Assembly: GCA_016785225.1 (NCBI GenBank)
Contig: JAFBJZ010000375.1
Span: forward strand, 1,477,001 to 1,541,000
Length of the DNA: 64,000 bases
Source: Psettodes erumei
Taxonomy: Eukaryota; Chordata; Actinopteri; Pleuronectiformes; Psettodidae
Reading direction: 5' to 3'
Shown here: one piece after another, positions 1-11,900 of the stretch
Layout of the letters: each line of letters starts with the position of its first letter
How positions within the stretch are numbered: the first letter of the stretch is position 1
Position numbers and translations under genes: made by a program
The notes under the pieces: model-generated
Database searches by the model: none
Seen by the model: the letters and a program-made list of their open reading frames with translations, nothing else
What the model was told of the DNA's origin: nothing

Positions 1-968
1 TTTAAAGTAATGGCGTGGAGTTTGTTGACTGGGGCTCAGCTGTGTTAATGTTTTTGTGTTTTTCTCTGAGATGTTACAGAAATGTTTTCTCTGAATGAAA
101 CACTGCAGCTGTCAGACCTGAGTCCAACAGGAACGTTTGATTTAAAACACAGGGTGTCCCAGCTTGATGCAGTTTATTGCATCACTGCAGTCATTAAACA
201 TTAATTTTACTGTCAGACACCCAGCTGTAAGTAAACCCCATCCTCCTTGTGGACTTAGTCTCTGATCAGATCTGACCTGGGATCAGGCCTGGTCTCTGAA
301 CAGACCTGACATGACCCCTGTGTCCTGTAGGATTCAGGTCTGCAGCCCTCTGACAGTCTGTATGTTGATCTTTGTGTGACTCTAACTGCTGTTGTAACTG
401 AAATGTTGTGAGATATTTTTAACCGCTGCCCTGGTCAAAACCTTTCAGGTTTCATCGTTTGATTCAGACCCTTAAAGATTTCATGAGAGCACCTTGACTA
501 AAGTTTTTCTGCTGAGCTGAGGCTGAACTGATCTGCTTAAAGATTTAGAGGGCTCTGAGACAGACCAGCACCCCGCCCTGTTAATTTGGCCAACAGTAAT
601 GTAACGAGGAAAAGACCCGCTGGACCGTGGTCCCTTCTAGAAAAACCTGCCTCGCTTCTATCAAGTCTCAATCAAGCGATTTGGTGTCAGTACGATCATC
701 GTTAGAAATCTTCTAGATCATCTAGATCTGCTAGACCTGGTCCAAAGAGGACCAACCCGCAAAAGGTTTATTTCATCACCCATTAATGTTTTTACTGAAT
801 AAGTCCAGTGTTACTGTGTTTGAGTCTGTAATAGACTTGTTCTACCTCTGCATGAGTAATGTTAATCTATCAGCTGTAGTTTACAGTCACACTGCATCAC
901 TTTGTTTTACGAGGACTCTCTCTGGTCCTCTTCTCACTCCTGCTCCCTTGGTTCTGGTTTGGGTCCAG
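1..968 (+). other. Probable srsf7 intronic sequence with a CTAGA-rich block
   Basis: I see no convincing coding exon here. Translation in the RS frame just before 969 turns hydrophobic, and there is a pyrimidine-rich stretch ending in AG, so the sequence reads as intron. The part at about 600-770 stands out: it is exon-like in composition and has several CTAGA/TCTAGA words close together (around 637, 711, 721 and 730). SRSF7 genes are known to hold a conserved poison cassette exon in the intron before the RS exons. This block is in the right place, but its identity is inference. Confidence 0.35.
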
Positions 969-2331
969 GTCCAGGTCTCGCTCCAGGTCCCGTGGGAGGC
1001 GTTACTCCAGCAGCAGGAGTCACAGCAGGAGCCGAGGGAGGAGGTGAGTCACGTGCTGAACATGAATCCATCAGGGATCTGAGTCAGGACTCTGGGCGAA
1101 GGATGGGAATTGGAACTGGTTGCAGTTGAACTGCTTCCAAACTGTCTGAACCATTTGAAGGTGTTCCTCCGAGCTTTTCAGATCCGTTAGACTCAGATTT
1201 TTTTCCCCTTTGATTTAAGAAAAACTCAATGGAAACAAATGCTGTACAAATATTCTCTCATCAAAACATCTGAAGAAGAAAAGACACTGCAGAGACTGTG
1301 AACACAATTCACTATAAAACATAATGATAGTAACTAGAAAGAAGAAGAATTTTAAGTCAGCCGGGCTCTTGTTTTGGTACTGCTGGTAGTTTTCACCTGT
1401 TGATGATGTCATCATGTCCAGGTCCAGGTCTTTCTCTCCTCGTCGCTCTCGCTCAGTCTCTTCCAGAAGATCCAGATCTACCACACCTGGGAGGTCAAGG
1501 TCAGACTCTGCTGCTGATGTCATTAGTCACACTGATGGTGTCATCACTGTTAGGACTTTATCAGGATATGTAATCAGAGTAAACCAGATCTGATATTTAC
1601 GTGCTTATGGTTTGATTTATGTTCTCCTCCAGGACCAGATCCAGGTCCAGGTCTAGGTCCAGATCTAGGTCCAGGTCTAGGTCAAGGTCTCAAGGCCGGA
1701 GCAGGTGGGTGATATCAGCTGCTTCCTGTCTTAACATTTACTGAAAAAAACCTTTACAATAAGAGTCCTGTTATGACCCCAGATGGGAGACTTTCACAAT
1801 AAGAGTCTGCTGATTATCGGTGAGCTTTTGATGTGTTTGATGATCTAGCATCTATTTGTATATCATAACTGATCACTGCGTTTGGTCATGTACCTGCAGT
1901 GACTCAGACAGAAGAGGAAAAAAGGGTTTGACATTTTATTGCTCTTAGGTTCTGTTTGAGCCTAGGTGTTGAGTGTCCATATGTTAAGTTCAGTTTGGTT
2001 TAGTGTTAAACTGTCTTCATCATTATAAATTATACTCCCGTGCTCCTCAGGTCTGGATCAGTGGGTCGGTCTCACTCTGGATCTCCCGCTACAAGGTGAG
2101 CAAGCAGGTTCTGGTTTGGTTCTGCTTCAGAGATCACATGACAGAGCAAGGATTTTCACTGAAAGAAATAGAACTTTAATGGTAATCCCCTCCCACTTTA
2201 TGTATGTACACAGACTTGCAAGAACTGATTTCCTGTCATATTAACTATAACCTTCCTTCTCTCTTCCTCTCTCTCTCTCTTCCTGTGTAACCGATAGTCG
2301 TTCCAGCTCGGGGAGTTCAGTTGCAGACTGA
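969..2331 (+). CDS. srsf7: SR splicing factor, SRSF7-like (3' part, RS domain)
   Basis: These exons encode the arginine/serine-rich tail of an SR protein, a nuclear pre-mRNA splicing regulator. Five exons read through in one frame: 969-1043, 1422-1499, 1633-1704, 2051-2095 and 2298-2331 (stop 2329-2331). The peptide contains RSRSRSRGRRYSSSRS, then SFSPRRSRSVSSRRSRST, then RS dipeptides, and ends SSSGSSVAD. The RGRRYS / SPRRSRS order matches human SRSF7 as I know it better than other SR proteins, but the C-terminus differs. The RRM and zinc knuckle, which would settle the identity, lie before base 1 or in exons I could not see. Every complete exon here starts with G, ends with AG and is a multiple of 3 long, so each could be skipped without a frameshift. 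The exact start of the first listed exon is uncertain, because GTCCAG occurs twice in tandem there. The reticulon gene starts about 500 bp downstream on the same strand. Confidence 0.72.
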
Positions 2332-2605
2332 TGATCAGCTGAAGGTTTTTTCAGTTTTTCTCTATGTGAATTTATTTGATTTTCAAACTCTTTCAGCTGT
2401 TGTTGTATTTTGAGTTTTTCTATGAATGGATTGTGGTTCTCCTGTAGCTGCAGTACCTTCAGATTATTAATTATCATTCTTCCTGTCTATGTGTGGACTC
2501 TGTAGATGAGTTTATACTTATTGATGAGGACACAGAGCGTGTTTGTAGGCCATTTTACTTCCTGATAGTTAACACAGTGTCAGTGCACTGATCATATGAA
2601 GAGTC

Positions 2606-2611
2606 AATAAA
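2606..2611 (+). terminator. Poly(A) signal of the SR-protein gene
   Basis: Canonical AATAAA about 275 nt after the stop codon at 2331. It gives a short 3' UTR that ends about 200 bp before the reticulon start codon. Confidence 0.6.
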
Positions 2612-2831
2612 GATTTATACATGAACAACCCTGTCATTTGACAGCTGACAGTTTAAATAAACTGAAGTTGATTTTTAAGTTAAAACCATCAGAACTCGTG
2701 ACACCTGTGGCCACGCCCCCTCTCTGTGAGCCCTGCCCCTGTGATGACATCACCAACAGCTCAGAAGGGGTTTAAACCTGCAGAGAAACTTCACATCCTC
2801 ACAGAAAGAGAAGAAGAGGGAGGAGAAGAAA

Positions 2832-5800
2832 ATGGCTGACTCAACCAGCAGCCACCCGGACTCTTCATCATCATCATCCAACAACTCCTCCTCTTCCTTG
2901 CTCCGAGACCTAACAGACTCAGGTAACTGATTCTGATTCAGCCATTAAATTACGTTAATTTAAACTAGGAAGCTCATGCTATACTGAAGCTCAAAGGCTC
3001 CAGAGCACATACTAACTTTTTTTAGAGCTTCAACCATATGTCATGGCATTCAGTGAGTGGATGATCTGCTGTCATGGATACTGCTGACTTCAGATCATTA
3101 TTTTAAAATGATGATTCACAATTGATAACTGTATCAGGTCTTAGATCAATCAGCTGATTGTTGAGGTTCCTGTTTGGGTGGCTATTCTGAATTATTTCTT
3201 ACATTTTCATATGCATAACTGACCTGAACCCAGTCATCACTAATAAACCGCCACCTGTGTTCAACATCAGTTAGTCTGGATTTAATAATTCTTGCCGTCA
3301 CTGTGGATGTGATTTTAGTCTGGAGCAGCATCACTCACACAGGAACAAAATATACTTGTTTACGTATTTAGCTATTAGCAGGTAGATGTTTTAGCTGGAT
3401 TATCCAGCCAAGATTTTATTTTATGTGTATGTGTAGAGATGTGAGCTCATCTAACCCCCTCTGTCAGTGAATGATCTGCTGTTAACCCACACCTGACGGG
3501 TTAACTAGTGTGTCGGCAGGTTAGTTAGTTTGTTAATGAAGCTGTGTTCACAGACAAAGATGTATTGTTTTGCAGTCATATGACTGAACAGGTGACCTCC
3601 TCACTCGTATTATTAAGGTCATTGTGTTTCTGTAACAAGCTGCTTACTGTTGAGGGGTGGTCGGGGGGTTCATTTCAGAAAAGTACTGTAAAATAAAAGC
3701 CTTGATGCACTGAGAAAACAAAGTAAAATACTGGTGCAGTTTTCTTCAACTATTAAAGGGGCCATGAGTTGGTCATCATGGTCAAAGTCATACTCCAAAC
3801 AAACAGGAAGCAGCATATGACCAGAAAGTTGTGGTGCCCCCCCTCTCATAAGAAACAAAGAAATGCACTTTGTTCCCTCTTCCCCTGTGCCATAACTGAA
3901 CTGGCCACCTACTGTCCACCACAGAAGAAGAGAGACAATCACTTAGGAAGTGAAAACTCTCTGATCAGTATGTATGTTATGTTCTGATTCTTCCTTTGTC
4001 AGTTTCACAGAAATGCTCACGAACGCAGTGTTTGGTATGTGGCTCACCTCGCTAATAAATTCCACATGATTTCTGATCTGCAAAGTGCTAATCTGGATTA
4101 ACGGCTGCTGTGATGGGGTCTCAGTGACCTTTAACCTGTGATGTCAAGATAAGAAAAGTCATATAACATCTGAGATATTCATCCACGCTGGATTCAGTGT
4201 TGTCAGACCGAGCAGTTTTTCACCTGCACGGATGAAAAAAAACTGGAGTGGGTTTTGATTCATTTCTGCATGAATGTATTTTCCCCTTTATATCTACCTG
4301 ATGAACATTTTTGTCTCTGTCTGTGAGGACAGTATGTGTCCTCTCACATTGTGTTTTCAGTGTAAATCTAACCCTGCCTTTACCCTGCAGCCTTACAGCT
4401 CATCCACTGGAAACAACCGAAGAAGTCGGCAGCGGCGTTCGGCCTGTCGCTTCTGGTTCTCATCTCTGTGGCAACACTGTCTGTCATCAGTGTGGTGTCC
4501 TACCTGCTGCTGGCCTGCCTCTGTGTCACCATCACCTTCAGGTGATAACCAATCACAGTGCACAGAGTCTGCAGCCAATCCAAGCAGGTCCTGCTGCTCC
4601 AATAAGGAGTGTTATATAGTTAATATTGAGATAAATTCAGTGAATATTCATATAAGTTCAGTAAATGGTGTGATAAATTATGTCAAATGTCAGAGTGAAC
4701 AATTACCCCATTTACAGGAAATGACGCCATCTTAACAGCCGTCTGCTTCCTGTTTGTAGGGTTTATAAATCAGTGATTCAGGCCATCCAGAAATCAGACA
4801 ATGGCCATCCATTCAGGTAAATCACACACACACATTGCCTTTTGCTTATATACTTGTGAGGCCCCTCACTTACATAATAGTGGTACTAATAATGGTAACA
4901 AATGTCCACCTCTGTCAGGTCTCTGTTGGAGAGGGACATCTCAGTGTCCTCGGAGTCGGTCCAGCAGCTGGCTGATCAGGCTCTGATCCACCTGAACTGG
5001 TTCAGCAGTCAGACCAGGAGGCTGCTGCTGGTCGAAGATCTGGTCGATTCTCTGAAGGTCAGAATCATATAGGATGAGTTAGCATGGTGGCTAATCTTCC
5101 ATTAGATAAGCAGTAAATCCATGTTGTTAAAACCTCATTGTCGGCGTGAGTTAAGTTGTCAGCGTCAGTGATATTGTCAGATGGGCGGCAAGAGTGCAGG
5201 GCCTTTGTGAGCTGACCCCAGGTCAGCTTTGACACACGCATGTTCTCTAAATGTGTTTGTTTTATAAAGGTTTCCGCAGTTTATGTTACTGTCCATCTCC
5301 AAGAGACTCTGTGACTGTTGTTTTCTCTGGTGTTTCCTGCTTCATTTTGTAGTTCTTTCCTAGTGTATCTTCATTTGTCACTTACCTCCTGTTTTTGTTC
5401 TTTTCCCACCCATTTGATTGCATTTGGGTCCAGAATTCTGCAGAAACAGTTTGAACTCTCAATGCTTCAACTGTGCGTATACACTTTCAGCTCTTTGTTC
5501 TCTGAACGCATGTTTTCTGTCTGTTTCAGCTGGCTGCCATCATGTGGGTGATGACATATGTCGGAGCTGTTTTTAACGGAGTCACCATACTGATCCTTGG
5601 TGAGTCCCTCTGATTTTGAACCAGTTCACAGGTCTGAGACTTCCTGCTTCACTCAGAATGTAAAATCTGATGCTGTGACTCTCTGTCTGTCCAGCTGACA
5701 TCATTTTCTTCACCACTCCGCTGATCTACCAGAAGAAAAAGGTACTAAGACTCATTAGAATAACACGTTGACTCTCTGATCACTGACGGAAACTCAGCAG

Positions 5801-6468
5801 CACTGACGTCAGCTGAACAGCATCAACTTACTGCAGAGCCATCGGTCTAGACTAGACTATTCAGGTTAGGGGTGGGCGATGGAAGTATTTTATATCGTGA
5901 TCAATCTTGACAAAGTCCACAATCTGCTTCTCAAATGAATCCTAGAGACGTTTTACCTTTCCACTATGTTCGCCTACTAGAGATCTGACTCTGTGACAAA
6001 AATCATGTTTGTAACTCTGCTGTTTACTGACTGTGTGTGTGTGTGTGTTTGTTCAGACACAGATTGATCACAACATCAACCTGGTTCGCTGCAGGTTGGA
6101 GGAGGCACTGCTTAAGTGAGTTCACATGAGGAGCTTCTACAGGTTCATGACAGAGCTGAGCCCTCATACCGTTCTTACAGTGGAGTTATTACTACATTAG
6201 GGTAGTCATGTCAATGTGTAAATTTTAAAAGATTTAACATCAAAGTTAATTATGAAAATGAGTATTTGACTTTTTTCACTAGGGGGTCATTTTGGACAGA
6301 TGTAGGAGCCTAATTTGTCTCATTTGTTTTAAATATGTTGGGTATCTTTATTTGTATCATGTTTGGTTACATGCGTCAGGAGGGACCAGACATGGTGACA
6401 GATCTCTGTGTGTTTTCAGGTTACAGAACAGGTTACCAGGAGCTGTGAAAAAAACCAAAGCTGAATGA
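2832..6468 (+). CDS. Short reticulon family protein (220 aa)
   Basis: Reticulons are ER membrane hairpin proteins that shape tubules. Eight coding exons join in phase: 2832-2922, 4391-4541, 4760-4816, 4919-5057, 5530-5599, 5695-5741, 6057-6115 and 6420-6468. Residues 1-30 form a serine-rich N-terminus. The reticulon homology domain follows: a first long hydrophobic hairpin (about residues 46-77), then YKSVIQAIQKSDNGHPF, a hydrophilic 66-residue-type loop ending in LLLVEDLVDSLK, a second hydrophobic segment with TYVGAVFNG, and a C-terminus ending KKTKAE. These motifs are family hallmarks. LVEDLVDSLKLA resembles RTN2, while the closeness of acyp2 and srsf7 would suggest an RTN4/RTN1-region duplicate. 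I cannot assign a paralogue, so no symbol is given. The large N-terminal extensions of RTN1/3/4 long isoforms are not seen. The start ATG follows a purine-rich leader and is the only one that opens the frame. Confidence 0.9.
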
Positions 6469-6571
6469 CCTCCTGACCGTAAAACACACCTGTGCCTCGT
6501 GTGGCTCCACCCTCTCCTGATTGGTTTGTTTGCCAGTGACTCACCTGCTGAAATTATTCACAAAGTCTTCC

Positions 6572-6577
6572 AATAAA
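6572..6577 (+). terminator. Poly(A) signal of the reticulon gene
   Basis: AATAAA 104 nt after the reticulon stop codon. The next gene, acyp2, converges from the other strand, with its stop codon about 470 bp further on. Confidence 0.65.
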
Positions 6578-7044
6578 ATCCAGACTGATTTAAAAAGAGC
6601 ACTGTAGCTGACATTTTGTGTTTTATGGTCTCTGAAGTCTGTTTGTGTGTTAGATCAGATTAAAGGTGCGTCGGATCAGTTCGGATCAGATGTATTTTAG
6701 ATCAGTTCAGAGGTGTGTTAGTGGGTTTAAAGTGCCTCAGGTCAGTTTAAAGGTGCATTATCTCAGAGATAGATAATGCGGTCATTTGTGGTGGAGCCCA
6801 GCCGATTTATGATGGCACAGCCTGATATCAACTGCATTGTATTGCAAGAAATTGTAAGTCAGTAGAAGAACCAAACAAAACAAACACCAGAGAAAGAGTG
6901 GGAGGAGGATTTACTGATAATCAACACAGCTGATGATTCACCCGTCAACTCACAAATGGATTAATCATCTTTAACTAACTGTAGCAACTAATTTTTTACA
7001 GTTGCAATATTTTTTATGATGTTACTTCAGGTGTCTGCGTATGC

Positions 7045-8422
7045 TCAGTAGCGCGTAACAAAGCCACGGATCTCCACTTTAGGAATGACTCTCTCATTGG
7101 AGAAAACGGCTCGATCAATACGAGAACTTGGGCTGCCGACGCTCCTCAACCAGTGTTTCCTGTAAAATGCAAGAAGAAGGCAGGAAGTTTGTTATTGTAG
7201 TTTTTCTGCTGATTGGCTCCTCCTCAGAGTCCTGAGTCAGACGTGAACATACAGACATGAAACACACGTGTCTGTTTGTGTGTGTGTGTGTGTGTGAAGG
7301 AAGCAGCTAAGTCAGTGTGTGGAGGTGAGACTTCTCTTGATCAAACAAACTGGAGTGTTTCCAGATGTCTGACAAGCTAATAATAAAACAATCCAGATGT
7401 TAAAAAAATTAAATATTTTGAGACTAATAACTCACATGTCATTGATTTTGTCTGAAGGTCCCTGGATTTGACCAATCACAGTGCCCTGTCTGGTGTTCTT
7501 CACCCAGCCGCTCAGACCCAGTCTCAAGCCCTCATCCTCTGTGTACTGACACACAGGGACAAATGCTTTTATTCACATACTGGAGGACAGTTGGAGGTAT
7601 GTGAATATTTTCATTTTATTCTACTTCTACCTCACTACATTTACGTAACAGCTGTACACCTATGTTTGAAATTCACACATTGTTAAGGCTGTGGTTTGTG
7701 TCTTGTGTCTCAGTTCCACCTCTGAACTTCTCATGTCTCATTTCAGAATCAAATTCTATGTTTTAAAGAAGAAGTTAGTCTGAACACCCAAAAAAAAGAA
7801 TGCAAGTTTGATTCCTAAAGAAATGATCCTAAGACCCTTCAGAGCTACGCTGTGACCCTGTGGAGGGGCCCGATGCCTAGTTTGATAACCATAGGACTTA
7901 ACGATGCAGTAGTTGAAATCAGCTACAACAGTAACATGACTTCAGATCAACCATCTGATAAAAAAGTGTTAATGGTAGTATTAGTAGTAGTTGAAGCTGC
8001 AGTAGAAATGAACCAGTGTCATAATCATAAAAAACAGCCCATGACTGTCAGCACTCAGCACAGTAAAATGTTGTATTATTATAACAATATCATCACATTA
8101 TCATAACATTAACATGATGACATAAGTGTGAAATGAGAGACATCTAACATAGATCTCACCATTCTGAAGCAAACACCTGAAAGCAGACAGAACAAAATCC
8201 TCATTATTCTCTCATTATAAATGTAATAGTTTAATATTAGTAGTTTGTCTACACTATCTTAATTATGAAGCCAAAGGGAGAAAGTTAACATTTGACAAAT
8301 ATTGTTTGTCAGTGCAAACATACACAATAACATACATGTATCATGTTACATGTAACATGTGACCTACCTTGCACATTCCCAAAAATCTCAAAATCCACTG
8401 AAGTGAGTTTGTTTTGAGACAT
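7045..8422 (-). CDS. acyp2: Acylphosphatase, ACYP2-like (98 aa)
   Basis: Small cytosolic enzyme that hydrolyses the carboxyl-phosphate bond of acyl phosphates. Four coding exons on the minus strand join in phase: 8368-8422 (MSQNKLTSVDFEIFGNVQ plus G), 8160-8176 (17 nt), 7436-7545 and 7045-7159. The protein is 98 aa, against about 99 for human muscle ACYP2. The phosphate loop GNVQGVCFR and the GWVKNT motif are intact. The catalytic Arg and Asn fall at positions 23 and 41, the classical numbering. The tail GSPSSRIDRAVFSNERV and final TRY match ACYP2 better than ACYP1. The Cys in VCFR is also ACYP2-like. The gene lies in an intergenic gap with no single long frame, so a simple ORF scan misses it. 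It is head-to-tail with slc29a1, whose stop codon is about 560 bp upstream, and converges with the reticulon gene. I did not find a clear AATAAA for it. Confidence 0.93.
8160..8176 (-). other. acyp2: 17-nt microexon of acyp2 carrying catalytic Arg23
   Basis: On the minus strand the sequence reads CTTTCAG, then 17 nt encoding the end of G plus VCFRM, then GTGAGA. Both splice sites are good. Leaving the exon out would remove the catalytic arginine and shift the frame, so it must be included in functional mRNA. Confidence 0.85.
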
Positions 8423-8640
8423 GACAAAGTTAAAGAGACAAAATAAAAGCCCATACAGAAACATGTCAGTCTATTTTAGATTTAACTATGAACTCAGCTG
8501 TGTTTATTTTTATATCTGATATTTAAAACCCAACGGACACCACTTTCAAAATAAGAGCAGCTACCTGTAGTGTCTGTCAAATTAAAAGCATCACTGTTGA
8601 TCTAAAAAGAAATGGAAAGCTTTAACTGAGTGATGAATAT

Positions 8641-8646
8641 TTTATT
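8641..8646 (-). terminator. Candidate poly(A) signal of slc29a1
   Basis: TTTATT on the plus strand is AATAAA on the minus strand, about 340 nt after the slc29a1 stop. If used, it leaves only about 220 bp between the end of slc29a1 and the acyp2 start codon for the acyp2 promoter and 5' UTR. Confidence 0.45.
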
Positions 8647-8983
8647 TTGAAGGTTTTATTTTACTCAGTTTTGTCCTTATTTTCACAGCAGAGTTTGAGG
8701 CAGCTGATAAGAAAATAACAACTGTAGTGTCTTTTTATCTTTAAATATCTTTAATGTTTGTGGAGATGTATGTTCTTTTTGTACATGAAAAATATGTTTC
8801 TATAAATATAAGCAGAGAAATATGAAGTTCAAGTTTATGTTGAAGTCCGTTGAGCAGCTTGACGTCTTCAAACAGGAACTGTTTAAAAAAGGGTTCAGTG
8901 AAGCTGTAACGTCCACCTCAATCCATGTTTTGTTCAAATGTTTTCTCCCCCAGTCAGACCAGTAACAACCAGCTACTTCCCAT

Positions 8984-11900
8984 TCAGATCACTGCTCTGA
9001 AGAAGAAGGACAGACCAGCTCCTGAAGCCAAGCCCAGAGACAGAAAGAAAGCCATGATGACTCCGGCTGTTTCTGCTTCATGAGGAAGGACGTTCCTGCA
9101 GAACAAGAGAAATGGGATATTCATATTCAGTTCATTGTATCTTCATAGAAAATGTATTTCATAAAGTTTATTACATGCTTCTCTCATATTCTTCAATAGA
9201 ATTTTAATGAAATGTTAAATATGAAGTTAATCCACTGGAACACAATAATGTAAAAAAACAAACATAGTTTAGTTTTATTGATTATTGATTCTATTTGATC
9301 AGTTTCTTACTCAGGTCCATAGCACATGCAGAGGCTGGACAGGTATCCGTTACTGAAGGCGAAGGCAATCATCAGGGCGATAAAAACGCCATCATGGTGG
9401 AAGAAGACGGGCAGGTGGAGACGAGGTTGGACGTTACACAGCATGAAGAGGGGGATGAAGACCAGGCGACACACAGCGGACACGGGAAGCAACATGCTGT
9501 CCTTCTGTGGCTGGAAACACAGATAATAACTAACCAGTAATCAATTTATCTGCTGTATGTTCTACAGCTGACTGGTGGCAGAGACAGACTGCATGAGCCA
9601 GTGGATGTGTTGGTGTAATGGATGTAGATCTAAAACTCATTCAGGGGTAACTGGATGTTTGATATGAAACTCACCCACATACAGACAGCTGTCAAGCTCC
9701 GCCCCACCCAGTCACACAGGTTAAAGAGGAGGAAGCAGCTGACTGGGATGAAGTATAGGTCTGTTAAACAAACAAACACAGGAAAAGTGAAATAAACAAA
9801 TTAGTGTGTGTGTGTGTGTGTGTGGGGGGTACTAAAGCATTCTGTCACGTTTTCCTTTTTGATCATAAAAAAAGTGACTCCACCTGTATGACCTACAACA
9901 TCACACACTGCCATGTGAGTAGTAAGAGGTAAAGCTCCACATGAGGTCAAAGGTCAAACTTAATAAATGTTATGTGACTCCATTAACTTAACAACACGTG
10001 GTCAGAAGCTGAGGTCAGAGAGACGGTTAACTTTAACAATGTGGCAGATGCTGAGGAATATTCAGAATAGTTAAAACTGTGCAGAACAACAAAGACCATC
10101 AACAACAACATGAGGTGTGGACCGACCCCAGGAGTCTCCGTCACTGAGGGTTGATTTGGTGTCAGCGGTGATGGCGGGAAATGTGCCGATGGTGACGGTG
10201 AAGGTGAAACAGACGGAGAATGCCAACAGCCAGATCTGAAGGTCAAAGGTCAGCAGGCAACATTATTAATGAAAATAAAGTGTTACAAGTAAATGTATTT
10301 CCACCTGGACAGTCACCTGCATCTTTAAAGGAGCAGTGCACTGATTTCTCATGTTTTAGCTCATGAACAATCAAACAGGTGAAAACAAACTCATCCTTTT
10401 CACCACATCCCTGACTGCTTATTGATTATTTTCTCATCATCATCGATAGTAAACTGTAGCTAATCGATCAGAAACCTGATATAATGTAATGATTTTAGCT
10501 ACGATTTTTTTTTCTACGAAGATTGAACCTTGTGTCTCTGACCTTCTTAAATATTTTCATCATGGAGACATTCTGTTCTGTGGTCTGACCAGCTTCGTCC
10601 TCTTTACTTTCTAAAGAAGCAGAAGGAAGAAAAGAAGAAGAAGAAGGCAGCTTAGGGGTACAGGTACAAGTAGAGGTCAATAATTGGAAGGGACCAAAGT
10701 TTCAGCACAGCAGCTGTTTATCAGTGTGGAGGAGATTATTTTGTACTTGTGTTCATCGGCTCCATTGAGATCTCTTCATCTGGTCTCCTGTTTCTGTCCT
10801 GATAAAACTGGAAAAACTCCTGAAAACAAAAAAACGTGAAATATTCTTCTCATGATGATCAGTCAAAACAAACTGGATGATAAAATATTATTATTATCAA
10901 TTAGTGACTGGCGACAGAAAACACGTCGACATGTTTGAATGTGTTCTGAAGAAACGTGACGATGTTTATTGATGTTGGAGCCATAATAGTTGATTACTAT
11001 TATTTGATTGACTGGCAAGACGGTCTATATTTAGCATTTTTTTGCTGATGTTCTATTTTTATTGTTTGTGATCATTAGATATATTGCGATGGGGTGGCTA
11101 TTTGAAACGTATTTGAAAATATATGAATTTTTTAAAAACGTGACAAATCTCTCCTCCCCCTAATGAGGTCATCCACCTGTGACTTATGACGGGGGGTGGG
11201 GCGGCTTGGTCAGTTTTGTTGTTTGTTTTAACGATGGACGGAATTTAAGTGGAAGTTTTTTTGTTTTGTATTTTTTTTTAATAAGTTGGTAGAAAATCAG
11301 CCTTGGAGGTTCATTAAATCTTTAGCGATGAATTCCACCAGGGCCTGTTTTTATACGAGTGAGTTCTCGTCCGTGAAGACGAGGAGTGGACAGTGAGTTA
11401 AAGAGTCACCGACACAGGTCCCGAACCTTCTGAAGACTGAAAAGACTTCTGAAAAAAATAATTAAGACTGCTTCCGTCCGATGACACGGTCTACTGGAGA
11501 AAACAGCGGGAGGGGCCGTGAGTAAAATGAACTGTAAGCGGATGGAGGGACGTATTCAAACGTGAGCAAAACCTTTGCTGATGTCACGTTAATGAACCGC
11601 AAGTCCTGTTTGTCTGATTCTGTAGCTCGGGGCCATGCGGGGCGTTACGTCACTCATCACGTGGACTCGCATGTATCTGACGTGACAAAATATTGTCAGT
11701 TCATAGTTACCAGTTTAGGCAGCAGGATATAGGAGAGCAGGGACAGAAAAATAACGCCACAGGCTGTGATGAAATAACCGAAGGCTGCATCATTAAGTTC
11801 AGCTCCACCTACAGGAGAACACAGGAGAGGAAGAAAGGAAGGAAGAGAAAATTATTTATAATTTCTATCAAGTAACCTTTTTCAATTTAAACCATAGAAA

